Assembly (NCBI GenBank): GCA_038043445.1
Contig: JBBTBY010000063.1
Span: 1-64,000 of the forward strand
Length of the DNA: 64,000 nt
Direction of reading: 5' to 3'
DNA from: Spirochaetota bacterium
Lineage (GTDB): Bacteria > Spirochaetota > Brachyspiria > Brachyspirales > JACRPF01
The position numbers and the translations under genes are program-made. Under the pieces are notes generated by a model. It ran no database searches. It was given only the letters and a program-made list of their open reading frames with translations, and was not told the origin of the DNA. This document shows, one piece after another, positions 52,350-62,453 of the stretch. Within the stretch, counting starts at the first letter, position 1. Each line of letters starts with the position of its first letter.

Positions 52350-53303
52350 ATGGATACGATCTCTATTGTACTGCCGGTATACAATGAGGAGGAATCGCTC
52401 CCCGTACTGAACGAAAGCATAGTGCGCGTGCTGAAAAAGCATAACTATCACTATGAGGTGATCTATATCGATGACGGTTCAAGTGATGGGTCGGCAAAGG
52501 TGATAACATCGCTTGCGGAAAAGAACAAGCATGTAAAAGGCGTTTTCCTGCGCAGGAATTTCGGGCAGAGCGCAGCGACAGCTGCAGGGATCGACAGGGC
52601 GTTGGGCGACATCATCGTTATCATGGACAGCGATCTGCAGAACGATCCGAACGATATCCCAAAGCTCATTGGGAAGATACAGGATGGCGCCGATGTGGTG
52701 AGCGGCTGGCGGAAGCAAAGGAAGGATAATGCCATCGTGCGTAATCTCCCCTCCTGGGTGGCCAATCGTCTCATCAAGAAGGTTTCTGGCCTTAAGATAC
52801 ATGATCTCGGCTGTTCACTGAAGGCGTACCGCCGTGATGTGATAAAGAGCGTACGTCTCTACGGGGAGATGCACCGGTTCATCGCCATCTATGCCAGTAT
52901 GATCGGAGGGCGCGTCGATGAGGTGGAGGTGACGCATCATGCCCGAAAATACGGCGTGTCGAAGTACGGGCTGAACCGGATATTCAAGGTGCTTCTTGAC
53001 CTGATAACATTGAAATATCTGCTCGATTATGCGACGAAGCCGATATACTTCTTCGGCAAACTGGCAACCGCATTCTTTGTGCTCGGAACATGCTCGTTCG
53101 CGGGACTTCTCGTACACAAATTCTATTTCGATGCGTCGTTCGTCCGTTCACCGCTCCTCCTGCTCACCGCGATAATATTCGTGATCGGTTTCCAGACGCT
53201 CCTCACCGGACTCCTCGCGGAGATACTCATGCGAATCTATCATGAGTCGCAGGAAAAGCCCATCTACTATGTACGCGGCACGGCCGGTACCGGGAAAAAG
53301 TAA
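52350..53303 (+). CDS. GT2 polyprenyl-phosphate glycosyltransferase with two membrane spans
   Basis: This 317-residue enzyme has the GT2 motifs TISIVLPVYNEEES, DDGSSDGS (41-48), MDSDLQNDP and R-K-Y-G-VSKY, followed by two membrane spans, the arrangement of undecaprenyl-phosphate sugar synthases. The start at 52350 follows GGAGG; an in-frame ATG at 52329 is less likely. It is the second such enzyme in the locus, the first being at 41245. Confidence 0.86.
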   Translation: MDTISIVLPVYNEEESLPVLNESIVRVLKKHNYHYEVIYIDDGSSDGSAKVITSLAEKNKHVKGVFLRRNFGQSAATAAGIDRALGDIIVIMDSDLQNDPNDIPKLIGKIQDGADVVSGWRKQRKDNAIVRNLPSWVANRLIKKVSGLKIHDLGCSLKAYRRDVIKSVRLYGEMHRFIAIYASMIGGRVDEVEVTHHARKYGVSKYGLNRIFKVLLDLITLKYLLDYATKPIYFFGKLATAFFVLGTCSFAGLLVHKFYFDASFVRSPLLLLTAIIFVIGFQTLLTGLLAEILMRIYHESQEKPIYYVRGTAGTGKK

Positions 53304-53328
53304 TGACGAGCGAGCACAGGCAGCCTGC

Positions 53329-56300
53329 ATGAGGATATTCTACGCCTCCGATACGACCGCTATTCCCGGCATAGCGTCGAACGTCTGGCGGAACAATCTC
53401 TATCTTCCGCTCGTGGATCTCGGGCATGATGTGATCGAGTTCGCCTATGATCTCACAGCGACGTTCGCGCATCTTGACACCGCGCATCATCTGCAAAAGG
53501 CGTTCATCGAAAAGAATCGTCCAGTGCTGTCGGCAGAACTTCTGCGGCAGATCCGGGCAGCTCATTCGGCAAAGCCGCTTGATATGTTCTTCAGCTATTT
53601 CTACGATGCGTGCATAACGCCTGAAGTCGTAGATGAGATAAAATCCATGGGCATAGTGACCGTGAACTGGTTCTGCAACAGTTCGTACCAGCTCCGGCTC
53701 GTCCGGGAGATAGCGCCGCATTATGACTGGTTCCTGTTCCCGGAGAAATTCCGCATTAAAGACTATATAGCCATCGGGGCTAATCCCCTCTATTGTCAGG
53801 AAGCGGCAAACCCCGCCATCTATAAACCTTATAATGCCGCGAAGGACTTGGACGTTTCCTTCGTTGGTCAGGCATACGGCGATCGCCCTTCGATAATTCA
53901 AACGATGAGGTCGGCAGGGGTCAACGTAACGGTATTCGGTCCAGGATGGAACCATCATTCGAACATCATCCCGGCATCCGCTTATGGCGGCGTGCTCTCT
54001 GATGAAGATATGGTAAAAGTATACAGCCGTTCAAAGGTGAACGTCGGTTTCTCAACCTGCGGGGAGACGCAGAGCCTTCCACAGCGCATTCTGCAGATAC
54101 GGCTCAGGGATTTTGAGATACCGATGAGCGGCGGGTTCTACATGGTGGAATACATGGAGGACCTGGAGGAATTCTTTAAGATCGGCACAGAGATCGTCTG
54201 CTACCGCGGAACCGACGATCTTATTGAAAAAGTGAAATACTACCTCGCCCATGAAAGCGAGCGAGAGCGGATCCGGAAGGCCGGATACGAACGCGCGCAG
54301 AGCGACCATACATGGCAGAAGCGTCTTGCCGCTGCCTTCGCCGTCATCGCCCAGAACGACAGGCTGGCAGCGCGGTTAACAATGGATGATTACAAGCGGT
54401 GGTTCTTCGCCATGGGGCAGGAATTGCCGATCGATTGGGAATTGTATGAACAGACAAGCCGGCTGTTCCATTCAACGTATGCCGATGCACAGGCAATGGC
54501 GAAAGAGATCGCGGCGATACATGCATCACCATACTGGAAGCTCGCGAACGTGATCAAGAAAATGGCAGGCGTGCTGGCGCCGCAGGGGAGTCTGCGGTAT
54601 GCGATCGCAGAAAACATCTGGAATGCGATGCGATCGGTACGAAAGAACGATGCCGCGAACCGTTCCAGCGCCCACCCGCTGATGCGCTTGGGCAAATCGC
54701 TCTTCCCACGAGGCACTGCACGCCGCGTCGTGGTGCTGCGGGGGTTGAAACAGTTCAATAAGGCGATCAAAGCAATAACCTTACAAGAAACAGAGAGCGA
54801 GCCTTGGGACAGAACGCATCCATTGATGAGCGTTATCATCCCCTGCTTCAACTACGGCAAGTACATCGAGGAGGCGGTCGATTCCGTTCTCGCCCAGACG
54901 TGGATGGATCTTGAGATCATTATCGTCGACGACGGTTCGACCGATGCGCATACCCGTGATGTGCTCTCGCGGTTGGACCGTCCGAAAACAAGGATCATCT
55001 ATCAGCAGAATAAAAAACTGCCGGCGGCCCGGAATAACGGAATAAAAACTGCTGCCGGAAAATATATCTGCTGCCTTGACGCAGATGACATCCTTGCGCC
55101 GAGTTATCTTGAAAAATGCATCGTGAAGATGGAGTACGAACATCTTGATGTATGCTATTCGAACCTCAAAATGTTCGGCGACGATGATGCCGTCTGGCGG
55201 ACAAGCGACCGTTTCCTGGTAAAGACCCTCATGCGTGCGAATGCGGCGACCGTTGCATCGGTATTTCGCCGCAGCGTATGGGAGGCGGTCGGCGGGTATA
55301 ATGAGCATATGGTCATGGGGTATGAGGATTGGGACTTCTGGCTGAAGTTATGCGAAGCAGGTGCACGGGGGGCGAAGATCGACGAGGACCTTTTTCTCTA
55401 CCGCAAGCACGGCGTATCGATGATCGATGAATCCCAGAAAAAGCACGATATCGTTTTCGGCATGCTCAAGGAGAATCATGGGATGCTTTTCAGCGACCGT
55501 TCCTTGGCAAATGCGATACAGAGGAAGCAGCGCGCGCAGTACCGAGTGCATAATCCCAATATGAATATCACGGCGGCGAATAAGCCGCCGAGCACCGGCA
55601 CACGGGGAATATTGTTCGCGCTTCCCTACTGCGTCAAAGGCGGTGCAGATACCGTTCTCCATACGATCGCAGAGCATCTTTCGTCGAACGGGTTTGGGCT
55701 TACTATCATCACCACTCAACCGATCGAACCCGGCTGTACCGATACGAGCGGTTCTTACAAGACGATAACCCGCGCGATCTATGACCTTCATACACTGCTT
55801 GCGCACGAGGAGATGTGGCGGGATTTCGTGCTGTACCTCCTTGAGACACGGCAGATCAAAGTGATCTATATCGTTGGGTGCGAGTTCATGTATCATATCC
55901 TTCCCGAGATCAGAACGCGCTTCCCCGATATCGCCATTGTCGACCAGCTCTACAATGACTACGGACATATAACGAACAACCGGAAATACTCTCATCTGAT
56001 CGATATAAACATCGTTGAGAACAGGACGATAGAGCGAACGCTCCTTGAACGGTATCATGAGACCAAAGAGAAGGTGCTCCTTATTCCCAATGGCGTTGAT
56101 GCCGATTCGTTTTCCCCGGCTTTGTTCGATCGAGCGAATGTCATCGCAACGAAGTTCCCCTACCTGAAGGATAAATTCGTCATCTCATTCTTAGGGCGAT
56201 TTTCAGAAGAGAAAGCCCCTGATCAATTCGTCACGATCGCGCGGAGCCTTTCGAAAGAAGCGGAATACGCATTCCTCATGGGCGGCGAAGGCCCGCTCGC

Positions 56301-56721
56301 AGATCATATCGCAGCGCTGAGAGAGAAATATGGCCTGCATAATCGGCTGCATCTGCCCGGGTTCATCGATGTAAAAAGCGCACTTGCAGTCACCGATATA
56401 TTGGTGCTTCCATCGCGTATAGACGGCAGACCGAATATCGTGCTTGAAGCGCTCTCCATGGGGGTTCCCGTCGTCGCATCGCGCATTGGCGGTGTACCGG
56501 AAATGATCCATGACGGTGAGAACGGCATTCTCTGCGATGCAGAAGACACAAATGGTTTCATCAATGCGATACGCTCCATCATGAACGATGCGGATCGGCG
56601 CACTTTGATGCGTGCATGCGCAAGAGCGCTGGCGGTATCCGAGCTTGATGTCCGCACCATGCTTTCCTCGTACAGGGCAGTATTCGAACGGATCATCACA
56701 TCAAAATCCCGTTCCAATTGA
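53329..56721 (+). CDS. Three-domain glycosyltransferase (CgeB-like, GT2, GT4)
   Basis: This 1130-residue protein has three catalytic-looking domains: an N-terminal CgeB-like GT (1 to about 370: MRIFYASDTTA, DVSFVGQAYGDRP, VGFSTCGETQS), a GT2 domain (about 499-735: MSVIIPCFNYGKYI, VDDGSTD, CLDADDILAPS) and a GT4 domain (about 756-1125: ALPYCVKGGADTV, IPNGVDADSF, GFIDVKSALAVTDILVLPSR). A helical linker with HASPYWKLANVIKKM lies between the first two. It could build a three-sugar segment in one polypeptide. ATG at 53329 is used; an in-frame ATG at 53242 would lie inside the upstream gene. Confidence 0.85.
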   Translation: MRIFYASDTTAIPGIASNVWRNNLYLPLVDLGHDVIEFAYDLTATFAHLDTAHHLQKAFIEKNRPVLSAELLRQIRAAHSAKPLDMFFSYFYDACITPEVVDEIKSMGIVTVNWFCNSSYQLRLVREIAPHYDWFLFPEKFRIKDYIAIGANPLYCQEAANPAIYKPYNAAKDLDVSFVGQAYGDRPSIIQTMRSAGVNVTVFGPGWNHHSNIIPASAYGGVLSDEDMVKVYSRSKVNVGFSTCGETQSLPQRILQIRLRDFEIPMSGGFYMVEYMEDLEEFFKIGTEIVCYRGTDDLIEKVKYYLAHESERERIRKAGYERAQSDHTWQKRLAAAFAVIAQNDRLAARLTMDDYKRWFFAMGQELPIDWELYEQTSRLFHSTYADAQAMAKEIAAIHASPYWKLANVIKKMAGVLAPQGSLRYAIAENIWNAMRSVRKNDAANRSSAHPLMRLGKSLFPRGTARRVVVLRGLKQFNKAIKAITLQETESEPWDRTHPLMSVIIPCFNYGKYIEEAVDSVLAQTWMDLEIIIVDDGSTDAHTRDVLSRLDRPKTRIIYQQNKKLPAARNNGIKTAAGKYICCLDADDILAPSYLEKCIVKMEYEHLDVCYSNLKMFGDDDAVWRTSDRFLVKTLMRANAATVASVFRRSVWEAVGGYNEHMVMGYEDWDFWLKLCEAGARGAKIDEDLFLYRKHGVSMIDESQKKHDIVFGMLKENHGMLFSDRSLANAIQRKQRAQYRVHNPNMNITAANKPPSTGTRGILFALPYCVKGGADTVLHTIAEHLSSNGFGLTIITTQPIEPGCTDTSGSYKTITRAIYDLHTLLAHEEMWRDFVLYLLETRQIKVIYIVGCEFMYHILPEIRTRFPDIAIVDQLYNDYGHITNNRKYSHLIDINIVENRTIERTLLERYHETKEKVLLIPNGVDADSFSPALFDRANVIATKFPYLKDKFVISFLGRFSEEKAPDQFVTIARSLSKEAEYAFLMGGEGPLADHIAALREKYGLHNRLHLPGFIDVKSALAVTDILVLPSRIDGRPNIVLEALSMGVPVVASRIGGVPEMIHDGENGILCDAEDTNGFINAIRSIMNDADRRTLMRACARALAVSELDVRTMLSSYRAVFERIITSKSRSN

Positions 56722-56746
56722 CACAGTACACATTTACTTATAATAT
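56718..56746 (+). promoter_or_regulatory. Promoter of the gmd section
   Basis: TTGACA-N17-TAATAT (or N15-TATAAT, overlapping). The -35 box contains the stop codon of the preceding gene. GAAGGAG and the gmd ATG follow at 56752-56767. Confidence 0.75.
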
Positions 56747-56764
56747 GATGCCGAAGGAGCTGCA

Positions 56765-57790
56765 ATGAAGAAAGCACTTATAACCGGAATAACGGGGCAG
56801 GACGGCTCATATCTCGCGGAACTTCTCATCGAAAAGGGCTATGAGGTTCACGGCATAGTCCGCCGTGCATCGGTATTCAACACTGAACGGATAGAGCATC
56901 TGTACCGGGACCCGCATAATAAGAATGTAGTGATGAAGCTTCATTACGGAGACCTGACCGATTCGAGCAATTTGAACCGGATCATAGAGAAGGTCGAGCC
57001 AAATGAGATATATAATCTCGGCGCACAGTCCCATGTGCAGGTTTCCTTCGAAGTGCCTGAATACACGGCCGAGGTCGATGCTGTCGGGACATTACGGCTT
57101 CTGGACGCGATAAAAGAGGTCGGCATAAAGACGAAATTCTATCAGGCATCCACATCCGAGCTTTACGGCAAGGTGCAGGAAACTCCGCAGAAAGAGACGA
57201 CACCGTTCTATCCCCGTTCTCCGTATGCGGTGGCAAAGCTTTATGCCTACTGGGTAACGGTGAATTACCGCGAGGCATACAATATGTACGCCTGTAACGG
57301 CATACTGTTCAATCACGAATCCCCCCGGCGCGGTAAGACGTTCGTTACGAGGAAAATAACGACCGCGGTCGCACGTATCAAGAAGGGTAAACAAGATAAG
57401 ATATTCCTCGGCAATCTCGATGCAAAGCGGGACTGGGGCTATGCGAAAGATTTCATCGAAGGTATGTGGCTTATGCTGCAGCAGGATACCCCCGACGACT
57501 TTGTCCTTGCAACCGGGGAAACACACACCGTGCGCGAGTTCTGCGAGAAGGCGTTCCGCGCAGCAGGGATGGAGATCGCGTGGAGAGGCGACGGAGTGAA
57601 TGAGAAAGCGATCGATACGAATTCCGGGAAGCCGGTCATCGAAATAGACCCGAGATATTTCCGGCCTACCGAGGTGGATCTCCTTCTCGGCGATCCGGCA
57701 AAGGCGAAACAGAAGCTCGGATGGGTCCCGAAGGTCACATTCGAGGAATTGGTCAGCATGATGGTACAGTACGACCTGGAGCATGAGTAG
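56765..57790 (+). CDS. gmd: GDP-mannose 4,6-dehydratase
   Basis: This 341-residue enzyme converts GDP-mannose to GDP-4-keto-6-deoxymannose. It has the NADP motif [10 protein letters not shown] (8-17), the long DPHNKN loop, catalytic T130-S131-E132 and Y154-x3-K158 ([10 protein letters not shown]), and the FNHESPRRG segment that marks Gmd specifically. It has a strong own promoter and GAAGGAG. The keto-sugar could feed the DegT enzyme at 60537 for perosamine-type amination, or the C-methyltransferase that follows. Confidence 0.97.
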   Translation: MKKALITGITGQDGSYLAELLIEKGYEVHGIVRRASVFNTERIEHLYRDPHNKNVVMKLHYGDLTDSSNLNRIIEKVEPNEIYNLGAQSHVQVSFEVPEYTAEVDAVGTLRLLDAIKEVGIKTKFYQASTSELYGKVQETPQKETTPFYPRSPYAVAKLYAYWVTVNYREAYNMYACNGILFNHESPRRGKTFVTRKITTAVARIKKGKQDKIFLGNLDAKRDWGYAKDFIEGMWLMLQQDTPDDFVLATGETHTVREFCEKAFRAAGMEIAWRGDGVNEKAIDTNSGKPVIEIDPRYFRPTEVDLLLGDPAKAKQKLGWVPKVTFEELVSMMVQYDLEHE

Positions 57791-57935
57791 ATCCGGTGAC
57801 GGCATTCACTGTCATTGCCCGCTGCTTGAAACACCATGGATATCGTCGAATGGGTCGTGGTTGATAATTCAATCAATTGATATATTATATGGCTTCAGTG
57901 ATTGACTTATTTCAGGCTAAGGCGATGAATTTGAT
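57791..57935. other. Spacer after gmd with promoter
   Basis: This 145-base AT-rich gap has no gene. It contains TTGATA-N16-TATTAT at 57861-57888, a likely start point for the next operon, and no clear terminator for gmd. Confidence 0.55.
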
Positions 57936-59183
57936 ATGATCTATAAAGCCATCACACAATGCAGGATCTGCGGGAATGAAGCACTGATCCCCGTCGTGGA
58001 TCTCGGAGAGCAATACCTCACCGGGGTATTCCCGAAACAGGGGGAGTCGGTCGAGCGCGGGCCGCTTGCCATCGTCAAGTGCGACGAACAAAAGAACGGC
58101 GCATGCGGGCTCCTTCAGCTAAAGCATAATTATCAGCTTGATAAACTGTACGGCCAGAATTACGGGTATCGCTCGGGGCTTAATCGGTCGATGGTCGATC
58201 ATCTGCACGCGAAGGTCAAAAAGATACTGTCCATCGTTCCCGTCTACCCGGGGGACCTTGTCGTCGATGTGGGGAGCAATGACAGCACGCTCCTTCAAGC
58301 GTATCCGAAGGGAGGGGCCGATCTCGTCGGCGTTGACCCCACGGGCGCAAAGTTCAAAGATCATTATCCGGCGCATATCAAGCTCATACCCGATTTTTTT
58401 CCTTCGCCGCGGTTCAAAGACGCGTATCATGGGCGCAAGGCGAAGATCATCACATCCATCTCGATGTTCTATGATCTTGAATCGCCCCTTGTCTTCGTAG
58501 AAAGCATCCGTGACAATCTTGCGGATGACGGTGTGTGGTTATTCGAGCAGAGCTATATGCCCACAATGCTCGACACGAATTCATACGATACCATCTGCCA
58601 TGAACACTTGGAATATTATGCACTGAAGCAGATACAATGGATGGCGGCAAAGGCCGGCATGAAGATACTCGATGTCGAATTCAATGCGGTGAACGGCGGA
58701 AGTTTTTCGGTAATGGCGGCAAAAAAGAACTCGCCGCACCGTGAGAATGCAACAGCGATCGCCGCCGTTGAAGCGGATGAAAAGAAGCGCGGGCTTTCCA
58801 CGTGCACCCCGTATGACGCGTTCTGCGCACGGATAGTGCAGCACCGAGAGGACATGCGCGTGTTCCTTGATGGCGTGAAGAAAAGTGGCAAGAAGATATT
58901 CGGATACGGGGCATCGACGAAAGGGAATGTCATGCTTCAGTATTGTAACATCAATGCAAGCGATCTAGCCTGCATCGCCGAGGTCAATGAGGATAAATTC
59001 GGTACATTCACACCCGGGACCGCGATCCCCATCATCTCTGAGAAAGAAGCCCGAGCCATGAAGCCGGAATATTTCATGGTGCTGCCATGGCATTTTCGCG
59101 ACCATATACTCGCCAAGGAATCAGCATACCGCGCAGCAGGCGGTAAATTCGTATTTCCGCTTCCGCGCATTGAAGTGGTGTGA
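57936..59183 (+). CDS. Zinc-containing sugar C-methyltransferase (TylCIII/NovU type)
   Basis: This 415-residue protein has the full layout of deoxysugar 3-C-methyltransferases: four zinc-binding cysteines (C9, C12, C49, C57), a SAM core VVDVGSNDSTLLQ (about 108-120), EHLEYYALKQ, and the C-terminal FGYGASTKGNVML motif. Enzymes of this family add a branch methyl to a 4-keto sugar. Downstream of gmd, the likely substrate is GDP-4-keto-6-deoxymannose or a derivative. Confidence 0.87.
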   Translation: MIYKAITQCRICGNEALIPVVDLGEQYLTGVFPKQGESVERGPLAIVKCDEQKNGACGLLQLKHNYQLDKLYGQNYGYRSGLNRSMVDHLHAKVKKILSIVPVYPGDLVVDVGSNDSTLLQAYPKGGADLVGVDPTGAKFKDHYPAHIKLIPDFFPSPRFKDAYHGRKAKIITSISMFYDLESPLVFVESIRDNLADDGVWLFEQSYMPTMLDTNSYDTICHEHLEYYALKQIQWMAAKAGMKILDVEFNAVNGGSFSVMAAKKNSPHRENATAIAAVEADEKKRGLSTCTPYDAFCARIVQHREDMRVFLDGVKKSGKKIFGYGASTKGNVMLQYCNINASDLACIAEVNEDKFGTFTPGTAIPIISEKEARAMKPEYFMVLPWHFRDHILAKESAYRAAGGKFVFPLPRIEVV

Positions 59184-59189
59184 GGCGGA

Positions 59190-59900
59190 ATGAAGAACAC
59201 ATTCGTCTCAGTGATAGTACCCTGCTATAATGAACGAGGGAACATCCTCCCCCTGATCTCGGCGATCCACCATGAGCTCTCGTTCTGCCGGCACGAGATC
59301 ATCGTGGTCGATGATAATAGTCCTGATGGGACCTACGCCCTTGTGACAAGTAAACGGCTGCCGTATGTGAAGGCCATCTGCCGTCCGCGCGACCCGAGCC
59401 TGGCAAGATCCATTCGGACCGGGCTTGAAGCCGCACGCGGGAATATCTTCATCGCAATGGACAGCGATTTCAATCATGATCCCGGATACATACCGCATAT
59501 GGTGATGAACCTCGAGCATTATGACTGCGTTTCCGCCTCGCGGTTCGTCTACGGCGGAAAGATGGAGAGCCGTTTCCGGCATGTCGCGAGCTGGTTTTTC
59601 AATATTTTTGTACGTCTTGTTACGAGAAAATTCGTTACCGACAGCTTATACGGGTACTGGGCGATCAAAAAGAAGGTGATCGAACGTATTCCGTATGGGC
59701 GCGTTTTTTGGGGATACGGGGATTACTGCATACGTCTCATGTATTATCTGCAGGAAGAGGGCGCGAGCATACTTCAATTCCCTGCGGTCAATGGAAGGAG
59801 AAAATCCGGCACCGGGAACAGCAGATTCCTGAAAACGCTCATCCAGTACACCGCTGAAACATTGAAGCTTGCATTCGGGATATTTCCCCGCGAACAATGA
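59190..59900 (+). CDS. DPM1-like GT2 glycosyltransferase, no membrane anchor
   Basis: This 236-residue enzyme has the GT2 motifs TFVSVIVPCYNERGNI, DDNSPDGT (41-48), MDSDFNHDP and YWAIKKKVIERIPYG, close to dolichol-phosphate mannose synthase catalytic chains without the usual C-terminal spans. It could load a GDP-sugar made by this section onto a lipid carrier. It follows the C-methyltransferase by 6 bases. Confidence 0.86.
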   Translation: MKNTFVSVIVPCYNERGNILPLISAIHHELSFCRHEIIVVDDNSPDGTYALVTSKRLPYVKAICRPRDPSLARSIRTGLEAARGNIFIAMDSDFNHDPGYIPHMVMNLEHYDCVSASRFVYGGKMESRFRHVASWFFNIFVRLVTRKFVTDSLYGYWAIKKKVIERIPYGRVFWGYGDYCIRLMYYLQEEGASILQFPAVNGRRKSGTGNSRFLKTLIQYTAETLKLAFGIFPREQ

Positions 59901-59929
59901 ATCCGCTGTACCGAAAGGCAGAATGACCT

Positions 59930-60535
59930 ATGGAATATGAAATCATATACGACACCGCAAGCGGGTTCGTAGCACAGTCGGCGAAGCTGCACTATGACGC
60001 GCTGTCATATCGGAGTTTCATTACGTTCTTCGGGAAAGGATTTCTGCGCGAACTGTATACGGCATTGCTTAAGGACGGGAATGCGTTCATTGCTGCGGCG
60101 CATGAGGGAACGACGCTTGCTGGTTTCCTTCTCGGATGTTTTGACAGTACGAAAATGATCCCGACGATCGTGCGGCGATGGTATCGGTTCCTGCCGCATA
60201 TCCTTCTTGGTGTAGTACGAAATCCTTCGGTCATCGGAAAACTTGTGGAAACGCTTTTCTATTCGGAAAAAGAGGGCGAGGAGATAAAGCCCGAGCTCGT
60301 GGTGATCGCGGTCGACGGAGCGATACGTTCGAAAGGCATAGGCGCCGGGCTGGTATCGGTGATGGACGAGGAGTTCAAGCGCCGGGGCGTTGCGACCTAT
60401 AAGGTGACCGTGCATAACGAGATGGAGCGATCGAACCATTTTTACCGCAAGCTCGGCATGACGCTTGCGAAGTCGTTCACGCTGTACGGTGTCGTGTGGA
60501 ACGTGTATACGAACACTATCGGCAGGAGAGCATAG
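59930..60535 (+). CDS. GNAT-family N-acetyltransferase
   Basis: This 201-residue protein has the acetyl-CoA motif RSKGIGAGL (133-141) and the C-terminal NHFYRKLGM of GNAT enzymes. It lies two bases before a DegT aminotransferase, so it probably acylates the amino group that enzyme introduces, as PerB-, PseH- and related enzymes do. The acyl group is unknown. Confidence 0.85.
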   Translation: MEYEIIYDTASGFVAQSAKLHYDALSYRSFITFFGKGFLRELYTALLKDGNAFIAAAHEGTTLAGFLLGCFDSTKMIPTIVRRWYRFLPHILLGVVRNPSVIGKLVETLFYSEKEGEEIKPELVVIAVDGAIRSKGIGAGLVSVMDEEFKRRGVATYKVTVHNEMERSNHFYRKLGMTLAKSFTLYGVVWNVYTNTIGRRA

Positions 60536-60536
60536 C

Positions 60537-61631
60537 ATGAGCATGATCCCATGGGCAAAACCGCTTTTTTTCGAAAAGGAAAAAAAGTACCTTGCACAAG
60601 CGCTCGATTCGACGTGGATATCCCATGGCCCGTTCGTTGAGCAATTCGAAAATGAATTCCTTACCTGGCACGGTGCTTCGTACGGCATTACTACATCGAA
60701 CGGTACAACGGCGCTTCAGCTTGCACTGCTCGGTGCCGGTGTCGGGCCGGGAGACGAGGTCATTGTTCCGGGATTTACTTTCGTAGCCGCGGGGAATATG
60801 GCCATTGCCGTCGGGGCGAAACCGCTATTCGTCGAGGTTGATCCTGAGACTTGGTGCATCGATCCTACACGGATAGAGCGTGCGATCACACCGCGGACTA
60901 AGGCGATAATCCCTGTTCACCTGTACGGCAATGTGTGTGATATGGATGCGATAATGGAAATCGCAGCGAAGCACAAGCTTTTTGTCATCGAAGACAATGC
61001 TGAAGCGGCATTCTCGAAATACAAAGGGCGTTATGCCGGAACGATCGGGGATATCGGCTGTTTCAGCTTTCAGGCGACGAAAACGATCACCATGGGCGAG
61101 GGCGGTTTCGTGATCTCACGGGACAAAGCGGTCCATGAACGTATGCGGGTGATACGTGACCATGGGATGCGCAAGGGCAAACGCTACTGGCATGATGTCG
61201 TCGGTTTCAATTTCCGGGTGACGAACATGCAGGCGGCGGTAGGCTGCGGGCAGCTCGCGCGGGCAAAGACCATTATAGAGAAAAAGAAACAGATGTATGA
61301 GTGGTACCGCGAACGGCTTACGAACCAGTCCGGCATTATTCTGCAGGCGATCCGGGACGATGTTGATCCGGTCATATGGGCTGTCGCGCTCAGGGTCAAT
61401 GAGGCAGTATTCCAGCGGACACGTGACGAGATAATCGAGGCGCTGCTTGCGGCCGACATTGAAACGAGACCAGGATTCTATCCGTTCAGCGTGTTACCGC
61501 TTTATCAAGCGCAACCTATGCCGATATGCGAGGAGATCGGAGCGCATGTATTGAGCCTTCCGTCATTTCCGCAGCTGACGGAAAAAGAGATCGGTCATAT
61601 CTGCGATGTACTTATCGGCCTGAGGAAATAG
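60537..61631 (+). CDS. DegT-family aminotransferase (perosamine synthase-like)
   Basis: This 364-residue PLP enzyme has K182 in CFSFQATKTITMGEGGF, and EDNAEAAFSKYKG, features typical of GDP-perosamine synthases (Per/RfbE). With gmd upstream, it would aminate GDP-4-keto-6-deoxymannose to GDP-perosamine, and the GNAT enzyme would acylate it. AGGAG precedes the ATG at 60537; a longer in-frame start overlaps the acetyltransferase gene and is less likely. Confidence 0.9.
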   Translation: MSMIPWAKPLFFEKEKKYLAQALDSTWISHGPFVEQFENEFLTWHGASYGITTSNGTTALQLALLGAGVGPGDEVIVPGFTFVAAGNMAIAVGAKPLFVEVDPETWCIDPTRIERAITPRTKAIIPVHLYGNVCDMDAIMEIAAKHKLFVIEDNAEAAFSKYKGRYAGTIGDIGCFSFQATKTITMGEGGFVISRDKAVHERMRVIRDHGMRKGKRYWHDVVGFNFRVTNMQAAVGCGQLARAKTIIEKKKQMYEWYRERLTNQSGIILQAIRDDVDPVIWAVALRVNEAVFQRTRDEIIEALLAADIETRPGFYPFSVLPLYQAQPMPICEEIGAHVLSLPSFPQLTEKEIGHICDVLIGLRK

Positions 61632-61632
61632 C

Positions 61633-62451
61633 ATGGTATTCAAGAACAAGCAGCGGCTATTCTATCGCTACCTCTGCGAGGCTCCATTGCCGCTTGTCAT
61701 TGAGCGTTCGTTCGAGTGTGCCATTCTCAGAGAGAAGGATTTTTCCCGGCCAATACTTGATATCGGCTGCGGCGACGGGATATTCTCGCATATTCTTTTC
61801 GACGAGACGATCGATGTCGGCATCGATCCGAATGCCGTGGAACTTGCACGGGCAAAGCGTTTCGGCACCTATCGCGAATATATACATTGTTTTGGGAATA
61901 AAGTACCGAAACCAAAAGGGTATTTCAAGACCATCTTCACGAACAGTGTTCTCGAACATATTCCCGATCTCGATGGGGTGCTGAAGGAATGCAATCGACT
62001 GCTCGCCCCGGGGGGACGGATGTATATCACCGTGCCGACGGACATGTTCGATCGTTACAGCATGGTATATGTCTTGCTTTCAGCACTGCGGCTGCGCGGA
62101 CTTGCCGAGAAGTATCGCCGCTTTTTCAATCGTTTCTGGCAGCATCATCACTTTTATAACGCTGCCGGATGGGAAAAGCTTTTCAAACGGAACGGCTTTA
62201 AAGTCGCCGACACACGGGAATATAATTCGAAAGCGATATGTCTGCTCAATGACATGCTTGCGCCGCTCAGTATCTGTTCATTTCTTTCGAGGAGGATATT
62301 CAAACGATGGTTCTTCGTTCCAGTGCTGCGGCGGCTTACGGCGGTGCCGCTTACATGGCTTTTCAAACGGACGGCTGAAAATGATATGCGCCGGCATGAC
62401 TGCGATTGCGGTCTCATCTTTTTTGAGATCCGAAAAGCAAAGGCGAAATAA
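61633..62451 (+). CDS. SAM-dependent methyltransferase
   Basis: This 272-residue class I methyltransferase has ILDIGCGDGIF (41-51), DVGIDPNAVELAR and FTNSVLEHIPD. GAGGAAATAGC precedes the start. It is tightly spaced between the perosamine-synthase-like gene and the GT87-like gene, so a terminal O-methylation of the same sugar is possible, though unproven. Confidence 0.85.
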   Translation: MVFKNKQRLFYRYLCEAPLPLVIERSFECAILREKDFSRPILDIGCGDGIFSHILFDETIDVGIDPNAVELARAKRFGTYREYIHCFGNKVPKPKGYFKTIFTNSVLEHIPDLDGVLKECNRLLAPGGRMYITVPTDMFDRYSMVYVLLSALRLRGLAEKYRRFFNRFWQHHHFYNAAGWEKLFKRNGFKVADTREYNSKAICLLNDMLAPLSICSFLSRRIFKRWFFVPVLRRLTAVPLTWLFKRTAENDMRRHDCDCGLIFFEIRKAKAK

Positions 62452-62453
62452 CG

